A stretch of 64,000 bases of DNA, from contig NZ_PYIX02000021.1 of assembly GCF_003024515.2 (NCBI RefSeq), forward strand, positions 1-64,000. The letters run 5' to 3'. The position numbers were made by a program, and so were the translations under genes. This DNA comes from Acinetobacter sichuanensis (GTDB taxonomy: Bacteria; Pseudomonadota; Gammaproteobacteria; Pseudomonadales; Moraxellaceae). Of the stretch, positions 43,916-55,300 are shown piece by piece. The notes beneath the pieces were generated by a model. That model was given only the letters and a program-made list of their open reading frames with translations, did no database searches and was not told the origin of the DNA. Position 1 is the stretch's first letter, and the number at the start of each line of letters is the position of its first letter.

Positions 43916-44017
43916 ATGTGGTATTTTGCTTGGATTTTAGGCATTTTAATGGCATGTTTTGCAGGTGTACTGAGTGCCTTATATATCGAACATCATCAAG
44001 ATTTAGATGAGGAATAA
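43916..44017 (+). CDS. cydX: Cytochrome bd oxidase small subunit CydX
   Basis: 33-aa single-span membrane peptide that stabilises the bd complex. It begins MWYFAWILG, has one hydrophobic span and ends in an acidic DLDEE tail, the CydX pattern. GAGG lies upstream of the ATG at 43916, and the stop is at 44015-44017. It lies between cydB and ybgE, which start only 30 and 4 bp away. Confidence 0.93.
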   Translation: MWYFAWILGILMACFAGVLSALYIEHHQDLDEE

Positions 44018-44021
44018 GACC

Positions 44022-44318
44022 ATGACAGAAATCGCAATGACAACTGAAGAACGGAAGCCTAACAAATTTGCTATGGCAATTTCATTTTTAATGGCATTGC
44101 CTTTGGCTACGGTTTTACTGCTCCATCCTGCAATGATGCTTGATGCCAATGGTCACTATAACCATACGGTTTTAATGTTGGTCATGATCGGGATCTCAGG
44201 TGGATTTATTTATGGCGTAGGATTTCTGCCACGATTTTGGTTATGGAAATGGTTATTTAGTCCCTATGTGGCATGTCCTCTCATGTTGTGGGGCTATTAC
44301 ACTTGGTTCTTAACCTAA
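44022..44318 (+). CDS. ybgE: Cyd operon protein YbgE
   Basis: 98-aa membrane protein with about three helices, of the YbgE family found at the end of cyd operons; its role is unclear. ATG 44022 is chosen because GAGG is 9 bases upstream, within the cydX tail; an in-frame ATG at 44007 lies inside cydX. It is followed by a terminator, so the operon is cydP-cydA-cydB-cydX-ybgE. Confidence 0.85.
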   Translation: MTEIAMTTEERKPNKFAMAISFLMALPLATVLLLHPAMMLDANGHYNHTVLMLVMIGISGGFIYGVGFLPRFWLWKWLFSPYVACPLMLWGYYTWFLT

Positions 44319-44330
44319 TAACTTAAAAAG

Positions 44331-44357
44331 AAAACCCTGAATCAATCAGGGTTTTTT
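44331..44357 (+). terminator. Terminator of the cyd operon
   Basis: AAAACCCTGA (44331-44340) pairs with TCAGGGTTTT (44346-44355), followed by T residues. It lies 12 bp after the ybgE stop. Confidence 0.9.
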
Positions 44358-44444
44358 AACTTATATCTTTAATCTCGTGATATAGCAATGCAGTCAACTC
44401 GCCAATACATCTTTTACCCTCTAATACCTTAAAAAACTAAGGCT

Positions 44445-44768
44445 CTAAACGACTAAATAGAAATTCTTATTTTGTTGATATATCTCATTTAATATCTCAA
44501 TAAATCGCGCTAAAAGACTATTCTGGTTTTGATCTATCGTCTTATGCTGTAATTCTGCTAATTTTTCTAAAACCAATGGAATCTCAGCATTGAAAAAAGT
44601 CAATGTTGATTCCTCTTCATCTACATAAAATTCTACTTGAATAAAACGATTATCTTTCAGAAGAACATTATGAATAAATAGTTGCTCATACATTTCTTGT
44701 TCTAATTCAAATTGTAATACAAGGTCATATTTTTCAAATGGATCTGTACCACTATAAATTGAATACAT
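44445..44768 (-). CDS. Small soluble protein of unknown function
   Basis: 107 aa from ATG 44768 (GAGG 7 bases upstream). It is acidic, with a Glu-rich N-terminal half (FELEQEMYEQLF) and a helical C-terminus ending NFYLVV. No motif or signal is seen. It starts 9 bp after the GNAT gene's stop in the same direction, so it may be co-transcribed with it. The family is not recognised. It shows no clear relation to the three-paralogue array at 28.4-30 kb. Confidence 0.6.
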   Translation of the reverse strand: MYSIYSGTDPFEKYDLVLQFELEQEMYEQLFIHNVLLKDNRFIQVEFYVDEEESTLTFFNAEIPLVLEKLAELQHKTIDQNQNSLLARFIEILNEIYQQNKNFYLVV

Positions 44769-44777
44769 TTTCAAGCC

Positions 44778-45308
44778 TCATGAAGCCGCTTTTCGCATTT
44801 CAATCAAACATAAATTGACCTGTGGAATTCCAACATCCGCATCCAATGGATAATCCTCCATCACACCTGTTTGCACATACCCTCGTCTTGCATAAAATGC
44901 GATTAATTCTGTACGCACATTGAGTACCCACATCACATATGTTTTCAAATCAGACTGAACATCTGTCGCATATTTTTCAGCATAGTCTAAAACTAATTTT
45001 CCCAAACCCTGATTTTGCCAATCAGGTGAAATCGCAAAAGTACCTATTTCCACTGATAAAGTGTCAAAAGTTAACCCAATACACGCCACAACTTGATTGT
45101 TTTGCTCAGCAACAAGTAAATGAAAATGACTATTTTGCAACTGTTGTAAAAGCTGAGAAGATGAAATACGCGCGCCTAAAACTAAGTCAGCTTCAGTTGT
45201 CCATGTATTCTCATTTTTTTGACGATAAGCTGCATTAATCAAATCAACCAAAGACGAAATATTCGTGAGATCAGCACGATAAAAACTCAATTTATTTAAA
45301 TCATTCAT
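44778..45308 (-). CDS. GNAT-family N-acetyltransferase
   Basis: 176 aa. The acetyl-CoA-binding motif is EIGTFAISPDWQNQGLGKLVLDYAEKYA (the Q/RxxGxG/A-type loop), with FYARRGYVQTGV near the C-terminus, the usual GNAT ending. The substrate is unknown. Its ATG overlaps the stop of the upstream membrane protein gene (ATGA), suggesting coupling. Could act on a small molecule or on protein. Confidence 0.85.
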   Translation of the reverse strand: MNDLNKLSFYRADLTNISSLVDLINAAYRQKNENTWTTEADLVLGARISSSQLLQQLQNSHFHLLVAEQNNQVVACIGLTFDTLSVEIGTFAISPDWQNQGLGKLVLDYAEKYATDVQSDLKTYVMWVLNVRTELIAFYARRGYVQTGVMEDYPLDADVGIPQVNLCLIEMRKAAS

Positions 45309-45634
45309 TTTTTTAAAACTTTATGTATAAACCAAAATAGTATTTCATACAACACAACGTAACAACCTAAAATCGCTAAATAAATCAGTTCTCCATTTTG
45401 AGTTGCGTGACATCTTTGCCCTGTAAAACACTTAAAAACGCTATGAAAATAAGTACTGCCCCACAACCATACATACACACTGGTTAAAATGATAAAAATG
45501 ACCTTCGCCCACACAGGATGAGCACTTTTCAGCATTTTGATACACTGATAAGTACGGATTTGAGCTAAGGCAAATCCCCACAGCCCACAAAATGCTAAAC
45601 TGAATATCAAAATTAAAACAAAATCTACTTTCAT
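45305..45634 (-). CDS. Small membrane protein of unknown function
   Basis: 109 aa with three predicted transmembrane segments (about 5-24, 42-62 and 85-103) and two cysteines in a polar loop (FKCFTGQRCHATQ) that could be disulphide-bonded. GAGATGG precedes the ATG. It overlaps the GNAT gene by 4 bp, so the pair is co-translated. The family is not recognised. Confidence 0.65.
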   Translation of the reverse strand: MKVDFVLILIFSLAFCGLWGFALAQIRTYQCIKMLKSAHPVWAKVIFIILTSVYVWLWGSTYFHSVFKCFTGQRCHATQNGELIYLAILGCYVVLYEILFWFIHKVLKK

Positions 45635-45807
45635 GATCCATCTCTTAAATATAGAGCGTAATTTTGATGAAATTTTGAAAAAATAATGCTTTGATCAAGA
45701 TGCCATGTTTATAAACCCTGTATTTTGTTTTCAATTTAACTATTTTGATCTGGTTTATTTTGACCAATTTGTCTAACAAAAACTCGCTTATTTATTACAA
45801 TCAAGAC

Positions 45808-45835
45808 TTAACACAAGCCTCAGTTCTGCTATGCT
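45808..45835 (+). promoter_or_regulatory. Putative promoter of purT
   Basis: TTAACA (45808-45813) and TATGCT (45830-45835) with a 16-bp spacer lie about 35 bp upstream of the purT start. No purine-repressor or riboswitch motif is recognised. Confidence 0.4.
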
Positions 45836-45870
45836 TAAGCTCATATATTGACTAAGCACGGATGAATCGC

Positions 45871-47079
45871 ATGAGCGTAACTATTGGCACTCCTCTCCAA
45901 TCTTCTGCTTTTAAAGTTCTACTTTTAGGCTCTGGTGAACTGGGTAAAGAAGTTGTTATTTCCTTACAACGTTTAGGTGTTGAAGTACATGCCGCAGATC
46001 GTTATGAAAATGCACCTGCAATGCAAGTTGCTCATTTTTCTTATGCCTTAAATATGGCAGACCCTGAACAATTAAAAGCATTGATTGAACAAGTCAAACC
46101 AAATTTAATTGTGCCTGAAATTGAAGCCATTGCAACGCAAGTTTTAGTTGAGATTGAAGAACAAAATATTGCAACGGTTATTCCTTCTGCAAAAGCAGTG
46201 AATTTGACCATGAACCGCGAAGGAATCCGTCGTTTAGCTGCTGAAGAACTCGGTTTACCAACGTCTGCTTATCGTTTTGCAAATAGTTTAGAAAGCTTCC
46301 GTGCAGCATGTGACGATATTGGTTATCCAAACTTCGTTAAACCTGTCATGTCTTCATCAGGTAAAGGTCAATCACGTGTTAAAGAGTTTGCTGAAGTTGA
46401 TGCGGCTTGGGAATATGCGCAAACAGGTGGTCGTGTTAACCAAGGTACTGTCATTGTTGAATCACAGATTGATTTTGACTTTGAAATTACCCTACTGACT
46501 GTACGTGCTAAAAACCCAGAAACAGGCGAAGTTGAAACGCATTTCTGTGATGCGATTGGACACCGTCAAGATGCGGGTGACTATGTTGAAAGTTGGCAAC
46601 CACAAGCCATGACAAATGCAGCTTTAGCAGAAGCACAACGAATTGCCAATAAAGTGACTGTGGCTTTAGGCGGTTGTGGTATTTTCGGAGTAGAACTATT
46701 TGTCAAAGGTGATAAAGTGTGGTTTAGTGAAGTTTCTCCTCGTCCACACGACACAGGTTTAGTCACGCTTGCTTCACAATTTCAAAGTGAGTTTGAGTTA
46801 CATGCACGTGCGATTTTAGGTTTACCTGTAAATACCGAACGTCATAGTACTGCAGCCAGTGCCGTGATTTACGCAGGCGTAGATGCCACAAATTTATCAT
46901 TTTCTGGCTTAAATCTTGCATTACAAAACCCTGCTACAGATTTACGAATTTTTGGCAAACCTGAAGGATTTACACGTCGTCGTATGGGTGTGGCAACTGC
47001 ACGTGCAGAAACAACAGACCAAGCACGTACATTAGCATATGAAGCAGCGTCAAAAGTCACTGTTCAATTGAATAAATAG
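45871..47079 (+). CDS. purT: Formate-dependent phosphoribosylglycinamide formyltransferase
   Basis: About 402-aa ATP-grasp enzyme that formylates GAR using formate and ATP, an alternative to PurN in purine synthesis. Signatures: the [10 protein letters not shown]-terminal loop, [18 protein letters not shown] and [10 protein letters not shown], all matching PurT. ATG 45871 is chosen; ATG 45862 adds three residues. A promoter-like pair lies upstream. Confidence 0.95.
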   Translation: MSVTIGTPLQSSAFKVLLLGSGELGKEVVISLQRLGVEVHAADRYENAPAMQVAHFSYALNMADPEQLKALIEQVKPNLIVPEIEAIATQVLVEIEEQNIATVIPSAKAVNLTMNREGIRRLAAEELGLPTSAYRFANSLESFRAACDDIGYPNFVKPVMSSSGKGQSRVKEFAEVDAAWEYAQTGGRVNQGTVIVESQIDFDFEITLLTVRAKNPETGEVETHFCDAIGHRQDAGDYVESWQPQAMTNAALAEAQRIANKVTVALGGCGIFGVELFVKGDKVWFSEVSPRPHDTGLVTLASQFQSEFELHARAILGLPVNTERHSTAASAVIYAGVDATNLSFSGLNLALQNPATDLRIFGKPEGFTRRRMGVATARAETTDQARTLAYEAASKVTVQLNK

Positions 47080-47105
47080 TTTTAAAACTTGCGGACAATA
47101 ATTTT

Positions 47106-49772
47106 ATGATCAACACCTCTCCTCTGTTGAACTACGTCAGTAGTCTCCACGATATTAAAGCGATTAATCAATGGCGTACTGATGTCGAACAACAGCTACA
47201 AGAGGCATTTGATCAGGGTCAGCCGATCCGAGATATTATTCATTGTCGTTCAAACTTTATTGATGAAGCCCTCATTTTCCTTTGGGAACATGTTGGGCTG
47301 CATCAAACTGATCTCAGTTTATTTGCCGTTGGCGGTTATGGTCGCCGTGAAATGCTGCCTTATTCTGATGTTGACATTATGATCTTGTCTGAGTCTGAAT
47401 TGAATACAGAACAAGAACAGATGGTTTCAAGTTTTATCTCTTCACTTTGGGATGTTGGTAATTTCAAACCGGGCGTCAGTGTTCGTACGATTCAAAGTTG
47501 TTTTGAACAAGCAACCAATGACTTAACTGTAGCTACAGCCTTGATTGAAGCTCGCTTGATTACAGGCAATACCCAATTGACCAAATGGCCACGCCGCGTG
47601 GTCTCACAAACATGGACAGATAAAACCTTTTTTGATGCAAAAATGGACGAACAAGCTCGCCGTTATGCACAACATAATCATACTGAAAGCAACCTAGAGC
47701 CAGACATTAAAAATGCACCCGGAGGCATCCGAGATATTAATCAAATCGGTTGGATTGCTAAACGACATTTTCGAGTCAATCGTATTTATGACCTAGTACA
47801 TTTGGGTTTTATTTCTGAGTTTGAACTCGCTGTTTTAGAAAATGCAGAAAATTTTCTTTGGGAGATTCGCCATCATTTACATCGTTTAACCAAACGAGAT
47901 GAAAACCGCCTATTATTTGACTATCAACGTGAAATAGCCAACATTTTTGGTTATAAAAAACAAGAAGGTAAACACATCAATTACCCGATTGAACAATTTA
48001 TGAAACGTTATTATCGTACAGCTCAACAAGTTTCTACACTGAATGAAATGTTGTTGTCGTATTTTAATGAGTCGGTCATTACCCCACGTTTACCAAACTA
48101 CGAACGTAAAATTGAAAATATTAATGAGAATTTTAAACTGGTGGATGGCAAACTTGCTGTACAACACCATAAAATTTTTGCAGAGAAACCAAGTGCAATT
48201 TTAGAAATTTTCTATTTATTGGCAAATCGTCCTGAAATCGAAGGCATACGTGCCCGTACCTTACGCTTACTGACTTTAGCAGCAAAACGTATTAATCAAA
48301 ATTTCCGTGATAACCCTGCACACCAAGCCTTATTTATGGCAATTATTCGTTCACCACATCGTCTTTACGACACCATGGTGGCAATGAAACGTTATGGTGT
48401 ACTGGGTAATTACATTCCTGCATTTGGTCAAATCATGGGCTTGATGCAATATGACTTATTTCACATCTATACCGTTGATGCACATACACTTTTACTCATC
48501 CGCAATTTAAATCGTTTTAAAGCACCAGAGTTTGCAAAAGACTATCCTGTGGTCAGTTCTGTATTTCAGCGTTTAGTACGCCGAGATATTGTTTTCCTTG
48601 CTGCTTTGTTCCATGACATCGCGAAAGGTCGTGGCGGTGATCACAGTGAATTAGGTGCTGAAGATGCGATTGTATTCTGTCGTGCACATGGTTTTACGGA
48701 ACGTGAATGTAATTTAGTTGCTTGGCTGATTCAAAATCATTTATTGATGTCGATTACAGCGCAGAAAAAAGATATTTCCGACCCAGATGTAGTGAAAGAG
48801 TTTGCTGAAAAACTGGGCGACATGGAGCATTTAGATTATCTCTACACGCTGACTGTGGCTGATATTAATGCAACCAATCCTAAACTTTGGAATACTTGGC
48901 GCGCGTCTTTGATGCGTCAATTGTATACGCATGCACGTGATGTGATTCGTTCTGGTTTAGGAAGACCCGTTGACTATCAAATGCTGATTGAGGACACAAA
49001 GTTTTCAGCCAGTGAAGTACTGGTGGATGAATTTCCACTCGATCAAGTTGAACAAGTCTGGCAAGAACTCGGGGATGAGTATTTCTTAAAAGAATCCGCC
49101 GATGAAATTGCATGGCACACGCGCGCCATTTTGCAGCATGGTGACAACCCTGCACCATTAGTGCTCATGCGTGCGCACCGTAAAGCAGCACAAGATGCTG
49201 TGCAAATCTTTATTTATACCCAAGATAAGCCGAACTTATTTGCAACGACAGTCGCTATTTTGGATCGTATGAATTTAGATGTTCAAGATGCTCGTATTAT
49301 CACTGCAACTAAAGCGTTTAGTTTGGATACTTATGTTGTTCTTGACCGTTTCGGCACACTGCTTACAGATCCTGAGCGTGAAGAAACTGTAAAACAGGCA
49401 TTGATCAACGCACTCAGTAATTCAGATAAATATCCGGGCTTAATGCAACGTCGCATTCCTCGTCAACTGCGTCATTTTGATATTGAAAATACTGTAGATA
49501 TCACTTTGAATGAAGCTTTACAACAAAATATGGTGGAAATCTCCACACTCGATCAACCCGGTTTACTAGCACGTGTGGGTGGTCTATTTATGATGCAAGG
49601 CTTAGATATTCATTCTGCACGTATCGCTACATTAGGTGAAAAAGCAGAAGATATTTTCTTTGTGACCAAAAAAGATGGTACGCCTTTAAATGATGCAGAA
49701 TCAGAAATTTTTGTCACACAACTCAAAGCTGCTTTGGATGAAGCTTCAAATCAAATTTCTATCCAGCATTAA
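47106..49772 (+). CDS. glnD: Bifunctional uridylyltransferase/uridylyl-removing enzyme
   Basis: 888-aa nitrogen sensor that uridylylates and deuridylylates PII in response to glutamine. Domains in order: nucleotidyltransferase ([16 protein letters not shown] at 75-90), the GlnD PII-UTase domain, the HD domain ([13 protein letters not shown]), then two C-terminal ACT domains ([18 protein letters not shown] and [15 protein letters not shown]). It is placed between purT and dapC, an arrangement seen in related genera for glnD-dapC. Confidence 0.96.
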   Translation: MINTSPLLNYVSSLHDIKAINQWRTDVEQQLQEAFDQGQPIRDIIHCRSNFIDEALIFLWEHVGLHQTDLSLFAVGGYGRREMLPYSDVDIMILSESELNTEQEQMVSSFISSLWDVGNFKPGVSVRTIQSCFEQATNDLTVATALIEARLITGNTQLTKWPRRVVSQTWTDKTFFDAKMDEQARRYAQHNHTESNLEPDIKNAPGGIRDINQIGWIAKRHFRVNRIYDLVHLGFISEFELAVLENAENFLWEIRHHLHRLTKRDENRLLFDYQREIANIFGYKKQEGKHINYPIEQFMKRYYRTAQQVSTLNEMLLSYFNESVITPRLPNYERKIENINENFKLVDGKLAVQHHKIFAEKPSAILEIFYLLANRPEIEGIRARTLRLLTLAAKRINQNFRDNPAHQALFMAIIRSPHRLYDTMVAMKRYGVLGNYIPAFGQIMGLMQYDLFHIYTVDAHTLLLIRNLNRFKAPEFAKDYPVVSSVFQRLVRRDIVFLAALFHDIAKGRGGDHSELGAEDAIVFCRAHGFTERECNLVAWLIQNHLLMSITAQKKDISDPDVVKEFAEKLGDMEHLDYLYTLTVADINATNPKLWNTWRASLMRQLYTHARDVIRSGLGRPVDYQMLIEDTKFSASEVLVDEFPLDQVEQVWQELGDEYFLKESADEIAWHTRAILQHGDNPAPLVLMRAHRKAAQDAVQIFIYTQDKPNLFATTVAILDRMNLDVQDARIITATKAFSLDTYVVLDRFGTLLTDPEREETVKQALINALSNSDKYPGLMQRRIPRQLRHFDIENTVDITLNEALQQNMVEISTLDQPGLLARVGGLFMMQGLDIHSARIATLGEKAEDIFFVTKKDGTPLNDAESEIFVTQLKAALDEASNQISIQH

Positions 49773-49814
49773 TACTTTGTTTTAACTTAATTTTTATATC
49801 ATGGTAATTGTTTC

Positions 49815-50984
49815 ATGAACTCTAGTTTGTCTTTATTACATCCATACCCGTTTGAGAAGTTAGCTCAACTTTTTAAGGATGTAAAACCTGCTGATTTCCC
49901 TTTAATTCCACTATCCATTGGGGAACCCAAGCATCCTGCACCAGAGTTTGTGAAACAAGCGATCATTGATAATTTTCAACACTTATCAACTTATCCAAAC
50001 AGTAAAGGCCTGCCTGAACTGCGCCAAAGCATTGCAAATTGGTTAACACAACGCTTTCAACTCAACACCATCAGCGCAGAAGAACAAGTTTTACCTGTGA
50101 CTGGCACACGTGAAGGTATTTTCTCTTTTGTTCAAGCCTTGATTAATCGTGATGATGCACCTTATGTCGTCATGCCAAACCCTTTTTATCAAATTTATGA
50201 GGGCGCAACATTACTGGCAGGCGCAAAACCTTACTTTATCAATTGCACTGAAGAAAATGGCTATCTTGGCGATTTTGATGCAGTTCCTGCCGAAGTCTGG
50301 GAAAAAACGGCATTACTTTTTGTCTGTACACCGGGCAACCCTACAGGTACGGTTTTATCTAAAGCACAATTTAAAAAACTGATTGCCCTTTCGGATCAAT
50401 ATAATTTCGTCATCGCCTCAGATGAATGTTACTCAGAACTTTGGTTTGATGAAGCGCCGGTCGGATTACTCGAAGTTTGTGCCGAAATGGGACGTGATGA
50501 TTACAAAAATTGTGTCGTATTTCACTCACTTTCAAAACGTTCAAACCTACCAGGCATGCGTTCTGGCTTTGTCGCGGGTGATGCAAATCTACTAAAACCG
50601 TATTTAAAATTCCGTACTTATCATGGCGCGGCGATGCCTGTACAACACCAATTGGCTTCAATCGCCGCTTGGAATGACGAAAGTCACGTTGAAGAAAATC
50701 GTAAATTATATCGTGCTAAATTTGAATTATTTCAAAGTGAATTAGGTCATCTTCTCCCTTTACAAAAACCAGATGCAGGTTTTTATTACTGGTTAAAGGT
50801 AGATCATGATGAAGAATTTGCCAAAATGTTAATGGAAAAAGCACACATTAAAGTACTGCCGGGACGATATTTATCTCGTGATACTGCGCAAGGTAATCCT
50901 GGTGCAGGACATGTTCGTATGGCATTGGTTGCAGATATTTCACAATGTGAACAAGCAATTCAACGCTTAAAAGCGATTCTCTAA
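49815..50984 (+). CDS. dapC: Succinyldiaminopimelate transaminase
   Basis: 389-aa PLP fold-type I aminotransferase of the lysine/diaminopimelate pathway, converting N-succinyl-2-amino-6-oxopimelate with glutamate. The PLP lysine motif is HSLSKRSNLPGMRSGF, and VPVTGTREGIF-like and CTPGNPTG loops are present. Its location next to glnD supports dapC over the argD-like enzymes; argD could share the reaction. It is followed by a strong terminator. Confidence 0.88.
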   Translation: MNSSLSLLHPYPFEKLAQLFKDVKPADFPLIPLSIGEPKHPAPEFVKQAIIDNFQHLSTYPNSKGLPELRQSIANWLTQRFQLNTISAEEQVLPVTGTREGIFSFVQALINRDDAPYVVMPNPFYQIYEGATLLAGAKPYFINCTEENGYLGDFDAVPAEVWEKTALLFVCTPGNPTGTVLSKAQFKKLIALSDQYNFVIASDECYSELWFDEAPVGLLEVCAEMGRDDYKNCVVFHSLSKRSNLPGMRSGFVAGDANLLKPYLKFRTYHGAAMPVQHQLASIAAWNDESHVEENRKLYRAKFELFQSELGHLLPLQKPDAGFYYWLKVDHDEEFAKMLMEKAHIKVLPGRYLSRDTAQGNPGAGHVRMALVADISQCEQAIQRLKAIL

Positions 50985-51058
50985 ATTGTAACGCAGTTAA
51001 TTCCGTTATTTTTCTTCAAAATAACCTGCAATAACTATCGCAATACATAAAATCCAAT

Positions 51059-51092
51059 ATAAAGCCCATGCTGACTGTATGGGCTTTATTTT
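51059..51092 (+). terminator. Terminator after dapC
   Basis: ATAAAGCCCAT (51059-51069) pairs with ATGGGCTTTAT (51079-51089), followed by T residues. It lies 75 bp after the dapC stop. Confidence 0.9.
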
Positions 51093-51182
51093 ATGGAAAA
51101 TAACTTGGGAATGTATTTTCTATCTTGCCAATGATTGTTGGCTTAGACATACTGAATCATCTCAAGGAATTTATAAATAAAA

Positions 51183-52373
51183 ATGAAATCGCATGACCCT
51201 TTGCAGCGTAAAAGCTTCACTTCAAAATACTGGTTTATCATTGCTGCCATATTACTCATTTTGGTTGTCGCTTTTTTATTGTTTAAGACTGTAGCGAAAA
51301 AAGAAAAAGTTACACAAGAAAAAACCTCAACAACTGAAACAAAAGCTGCTCTTACCGTGAGTGTGATCCAACCTGAACGACAAAATTGGAAACAGACACT
51401 CACTGCAAATGGAAATATAGCGGCATGGCAAGAAGTTGTTATCGGCAGTGAACTTTCAGGGCAACGGATCAGCAAAGTTTATGTCAATGTTGGTGACAGC
51501 GTAAAACGCGGGCAAGTACTGGCTGAAATTAACAATGAGAGTATTCGTGCAGATTTGGCTTCTGCCCAAGCCAATTATGCTGAAGCACAAGCCACACTGG
51601 CTGAGGCAAGTAGCAATAACAAACGTTTCCAACAACTAAAAGACACGGGTGCAATCTCTGCACGTGAGGTGATGCAATACCAAACTTCACAAAATACTGC
51701 ACAAGCACGTTTAGATGCAGCAAAAGCCCAGATTGAAAGTAATCAATTACGACTAACACAAACACATGTGGTCGCACCTGATCATGGGGTAATTTCAGCA
51801 CGTACTGCAACTGTCGGTTCTCTCGCACAAACAGGACAAGAACTGTTTCGTATGATTCGTGATGATCGTTTAGAGTGGCGTGCCGAAATCACAGCCACTG
51901 ACTTATATAAACTTAAACAAGGTATGACCGCACAAATCACCTCACCTGACCCGAATCAAGCGAAGGTTGTTGGAACAGTGCGTATGATTGCGCCTGTCAT
52001 CGACCCACAAACACGTTATGGCTTAGTTTATGTTGATTTACCAAATACAGATGCAGTTCGTATGGGCATGTTTGTTAAAGGTGAATTTGATTTAGGTGAA
52101 AAACTTGCACTCACTGTACCTCAGTCTGCTGTGTTACTCCGTGATGGTTTTGCTTATGTCTTTATTGTTGATCAAAACAATCGTGTCACTCAGAAAAAAA
52201 TCACCACAGCACGTCGTTTGAATGATCGCATCGAAGTATTAGATTTAGCTGATAATGTCAAATTGGTTGCTTCAGGAACGAGTTTCTTAGCCGATGGTGA
52301 TTTGGTCAAAATTGGACAAGCAATTCCTGATACACCACTTACACAACAACTCATGCCAAATCAGGAGAAATAA
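51183..52373 (+). CDS. RND efflux membrane fusion protein
   Basis: 396-aa periplasmic adaptor of an RND pump. A transmembrane anchor (about 18-38) is followed by an HlyD/AcrA-type layout: the first lipoyl half (VYVNVGDSVKRGQVLAEINNE), an alpha-helical hairpin, the second half VVAPDHGVISARTATVGSLAQ, then a beta-barrel domain. The stop is 1 bp before the pump's ATG, so they are co-translated. No lipobox is seen, so anchoring is by the helix. Substrates are unknown. Confidence 0.85.
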   Translation: MKSHDPLQRKSFTSKYWFIIAAILLILVVAFLLFKTVAKKEKVTQEKTSTTETKAALTVSVIQPERQNWKQTLTANGNIAAWQEVVIGSELSGQRISKVYVNVGDSVKRGQVLAEINNESIRADLASAQANYAEAQATLAEASSNNKRFQQLKDTGAISAREVMQYQTSQNTAQARLDAAKAQIESNQLRLTQTHVVAPDHGVISARTATVGSLAQTGQELFRMIRDDRLEWRAEITATDLYKLKQGMTAQITSPDPNQAKVVGTVRMIAPVIDPQTRYGLVYVDLPNTDAVRMGMFVKGEFDLGEKLALTVPQSAVLLRDGFAYVFIVDQNNRVTQKKITTARRLNDRIEVLDLADNVKLVASGTSFLADGDLVKIGQAIPDTPLTQQLMPNQEK

Positions 52374-52374
52374 G

Positions 52375-55300
52375 ATGAATTTCTCCGCATGGTCGATCCG
52401 CAATCCAATTCCCAGTATTTTATTATTCATCATGTTGGGTTTGGCAGGATTTCTCTGTTTCCACTGGATGAAAGTTCAGCAGTTTCCAGATATTGAACTG
52501 CCTATGGTGACTGTGACTGCATCTCTTCCGGGGGCTGCCCCACCTCAGCTTGAAACAGAAGTAGCACGCAAAATTGAAAACTCGATTGCCAATATTCAAG
52601 GTTTAAAAAATCAATATGCGAGTATCCGTGATGGTGTCGTCACTGTTACCGCAGAGTTTCAACTAGAAAAACCGCTACAAGAAGCCGTCGATGATGTACG
52701 TAATGCAGTTTCACAAATTCGTTCCGATCTGCCTGCGGACTTACGTGATCCGATTGTCAGTAAAATCAATCTTTCTGGTTCTCCTATTCTGACTTATACC
52801 ATTCAATCTCCAAAAATGGATGAAGAGGCATTGTCATGGTTTGTTGACTATGACATTAGCCGTGCCATGTTACAGGTCAAAGGCGTCGGTGCTGTTTCAC
52901 GTGTCGGCGGTGTAACACGCCAAATTGATGTGGAACTCGACCCTGAAAAGCTCTTGGCACTCAATGCAACTGCTACAGATATTACTCGTCAACTGCGTTT
53001 GACCCAACAAGAAGCATCTGGTGGTCAAACCAAAATTGGAGGCAGTGAACAATCTATTCGCACCATTGCAACAGTACAAACAGCTGCTGAAATTGCAGCG
53101 ATGGATATCGCACTGAGTGATGGTCGTCATATTCGCCTCGATCAAGTTGCTACGATTCATGATGGAATCGCTGAGCGACGTTCAGCAGCTTTATTGAACG
53201 GACAATCGGTAATTGGTTTTGAAATTACCCGTAGCAAAGGTGCCAGTGAAGTTGATGTAGAAAAAGGTGTCATACAAGCTTTAGATAAACTCAAAGCCAA
53301 TCATCCTGATATCAAAATTACCGAAGCATTTAACTTTGTTAAACCTGTAGAAGAAAACTATAAAGGTTCAATGTCTTTGCTATATGAAGGTGCCATTTTA
53401 GCTATTTTAGTGGTCTGGCTATTTTTACGTGACTGGCGAGCAACGCTGATTGCAGCGACTGCACTGCCTTTATCGATCTTACCTGCTTTGATTGGGATGT
53501 ACTATCTGGGTTTCACCCTAAATATGGTCACCCTACTTGCACTCTCTTTAGTGGTTGGGATTTTAGTCGATGACGCAATTGTCGAGATTGAAAATATCAT
53601 ACGGCATCTCAGGATGGGGAAAACGCCGTATGAAGCTGCGATGGAAGCAGCCGATGAAATTGGTTTAGCAGTAATCGCCACAACCTTTACGCTGATTGCA
53701 GTTTTTCTTCCCACTGCGTTTATGAGCGGTATTGCTGGAAAATTTTTCGTACAATTTGGCTGGACTGCCGCACTGGCTATTTTTACATCACTTTTGGTTG
53801 CACGATTACTCACACCAATGATGTCTGCTTATATACTCAAACCTTGGGTTGGCAAAGTTGAAACACATGCACATCTTGCAGATACACCACAACAAGATGG
53901 CGGTGATCAGGCATTAGCACAAGACCGTGCCCAAGATGGACGTGTCATGCAGCTTTATATGCGTATGGTCACTTGGTGTTTAAACCATCGTTGGATGACT
54001 ATTTCAAGCGCTATTGTCTTTTTCATTTGCTCTTTAATGCTCATTCCATTACTTCCTACAGGCTTTGTACCTCCCCCTGATACTGGGCAAACACAAGTAC
54101 GTTTAGAACTTGCACCTGGTTCACAATTTATTGAAACTTTAAAAACAGCCGAATACGCACGCCAATTAATCAAAGACAATCCTGATATTAAAAGTGTCTA
54201 TACCACCATTGGTGGCGGTGCAGCAGGAAGTGATCCTTTTGCAGGTTCAGCCTCTGAACCTCGTAAAGCAACTTTAACCATTCAAACAACAGCGCGTGCT
54301 GATCGTGATACAAGCCTACAAGACATTGAACTCGATATACGTAAACGCCTAGAACCTTTACCGGGAGCGCGCGTTCAGGTTGGTATTGCGGGTAATAATA
54401 GCCAATATCAAATTGCATTATCAGGTGATGACCCAGAGACTTTAGTTAGTACAGCACGCCAACTTGAACGTGAAATTCGTACCATTCCAAATATTGGCAG
54501 TATTACATCCAGTGCAGCACTGGTACGTCCTGAATTGGTGATTCGTCCTGACTTTGCCAAAGCTGCAGACTTAGGCATTACCACACAAAATATTGCTGAA
54601 ACTGTTCGCATTGCAACAGCAGGTGATTTTGATCAAAACTTGGCAAAACTCAATTTATCACAACGTCAAATTCCGATTGTCATTCAGCTACCACTTTCTG
54701 CACGTCAAGACCAAGACTTGATTAAACGCTTAATTATCACAGGTAGCAAAGGTCCTATCATGTTAGGTAATATCGCCGATGTCAATATTGAAAGTGGTCC
54801 ATCACAAATTGATCGTTTCAACCGCTTGCGTAATATCAACTTCAACATTGAGTTGAACAATCAACCCTTGGGGGATATTGCAGCAGCAGTTGACCAACTC
54901 CCTACGATGAAAAATTTACCACCTACAGTGAAACATACCAATATTGGTGATGCAGAAGTCATGCAGGAACTTTTTGCAAGCTTTGGTTTAGCGATGCTGA
55001 CTGGTATCCTATGTATCTATGTAGTTTTAGTATTGTTATTTAAAGACTTTTTACAACCGATCACCATTTTGGTTGCACTGCCTTTGGCTTTAGGTGGCGC
55101 ATTTGTTCTACTTCTTCTAGCGAACAGCAGTTTTTCAATGCCAAGTTTAATTGGCTTAATTATGCTGATGGGAATCGCCAGTAAAAACTCTATATTGTTG
55201 GTGGACTATGCCATTATTGCCAAAGATGAAAAGTCCTATTCAAGAATCAATGCCCTTTTGGATGCTTGTCATAAACGCGCACGTCCAATCATCATGACTA

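Noticed and set aside
44445..44774. Possible fourth member of the 28.4-30 kb paralogue family
   Set aside because: It is acidic and of similar style, but the shared N-terminal and LSLLV...WLVVP blocks are absent.
52294..52374. N-terminal extension of the RND pump
   Set aside because: The frame is open upstream of ATG 52375 but lies inside the adaptor gene, and AGGAGA directly precedes 52375.
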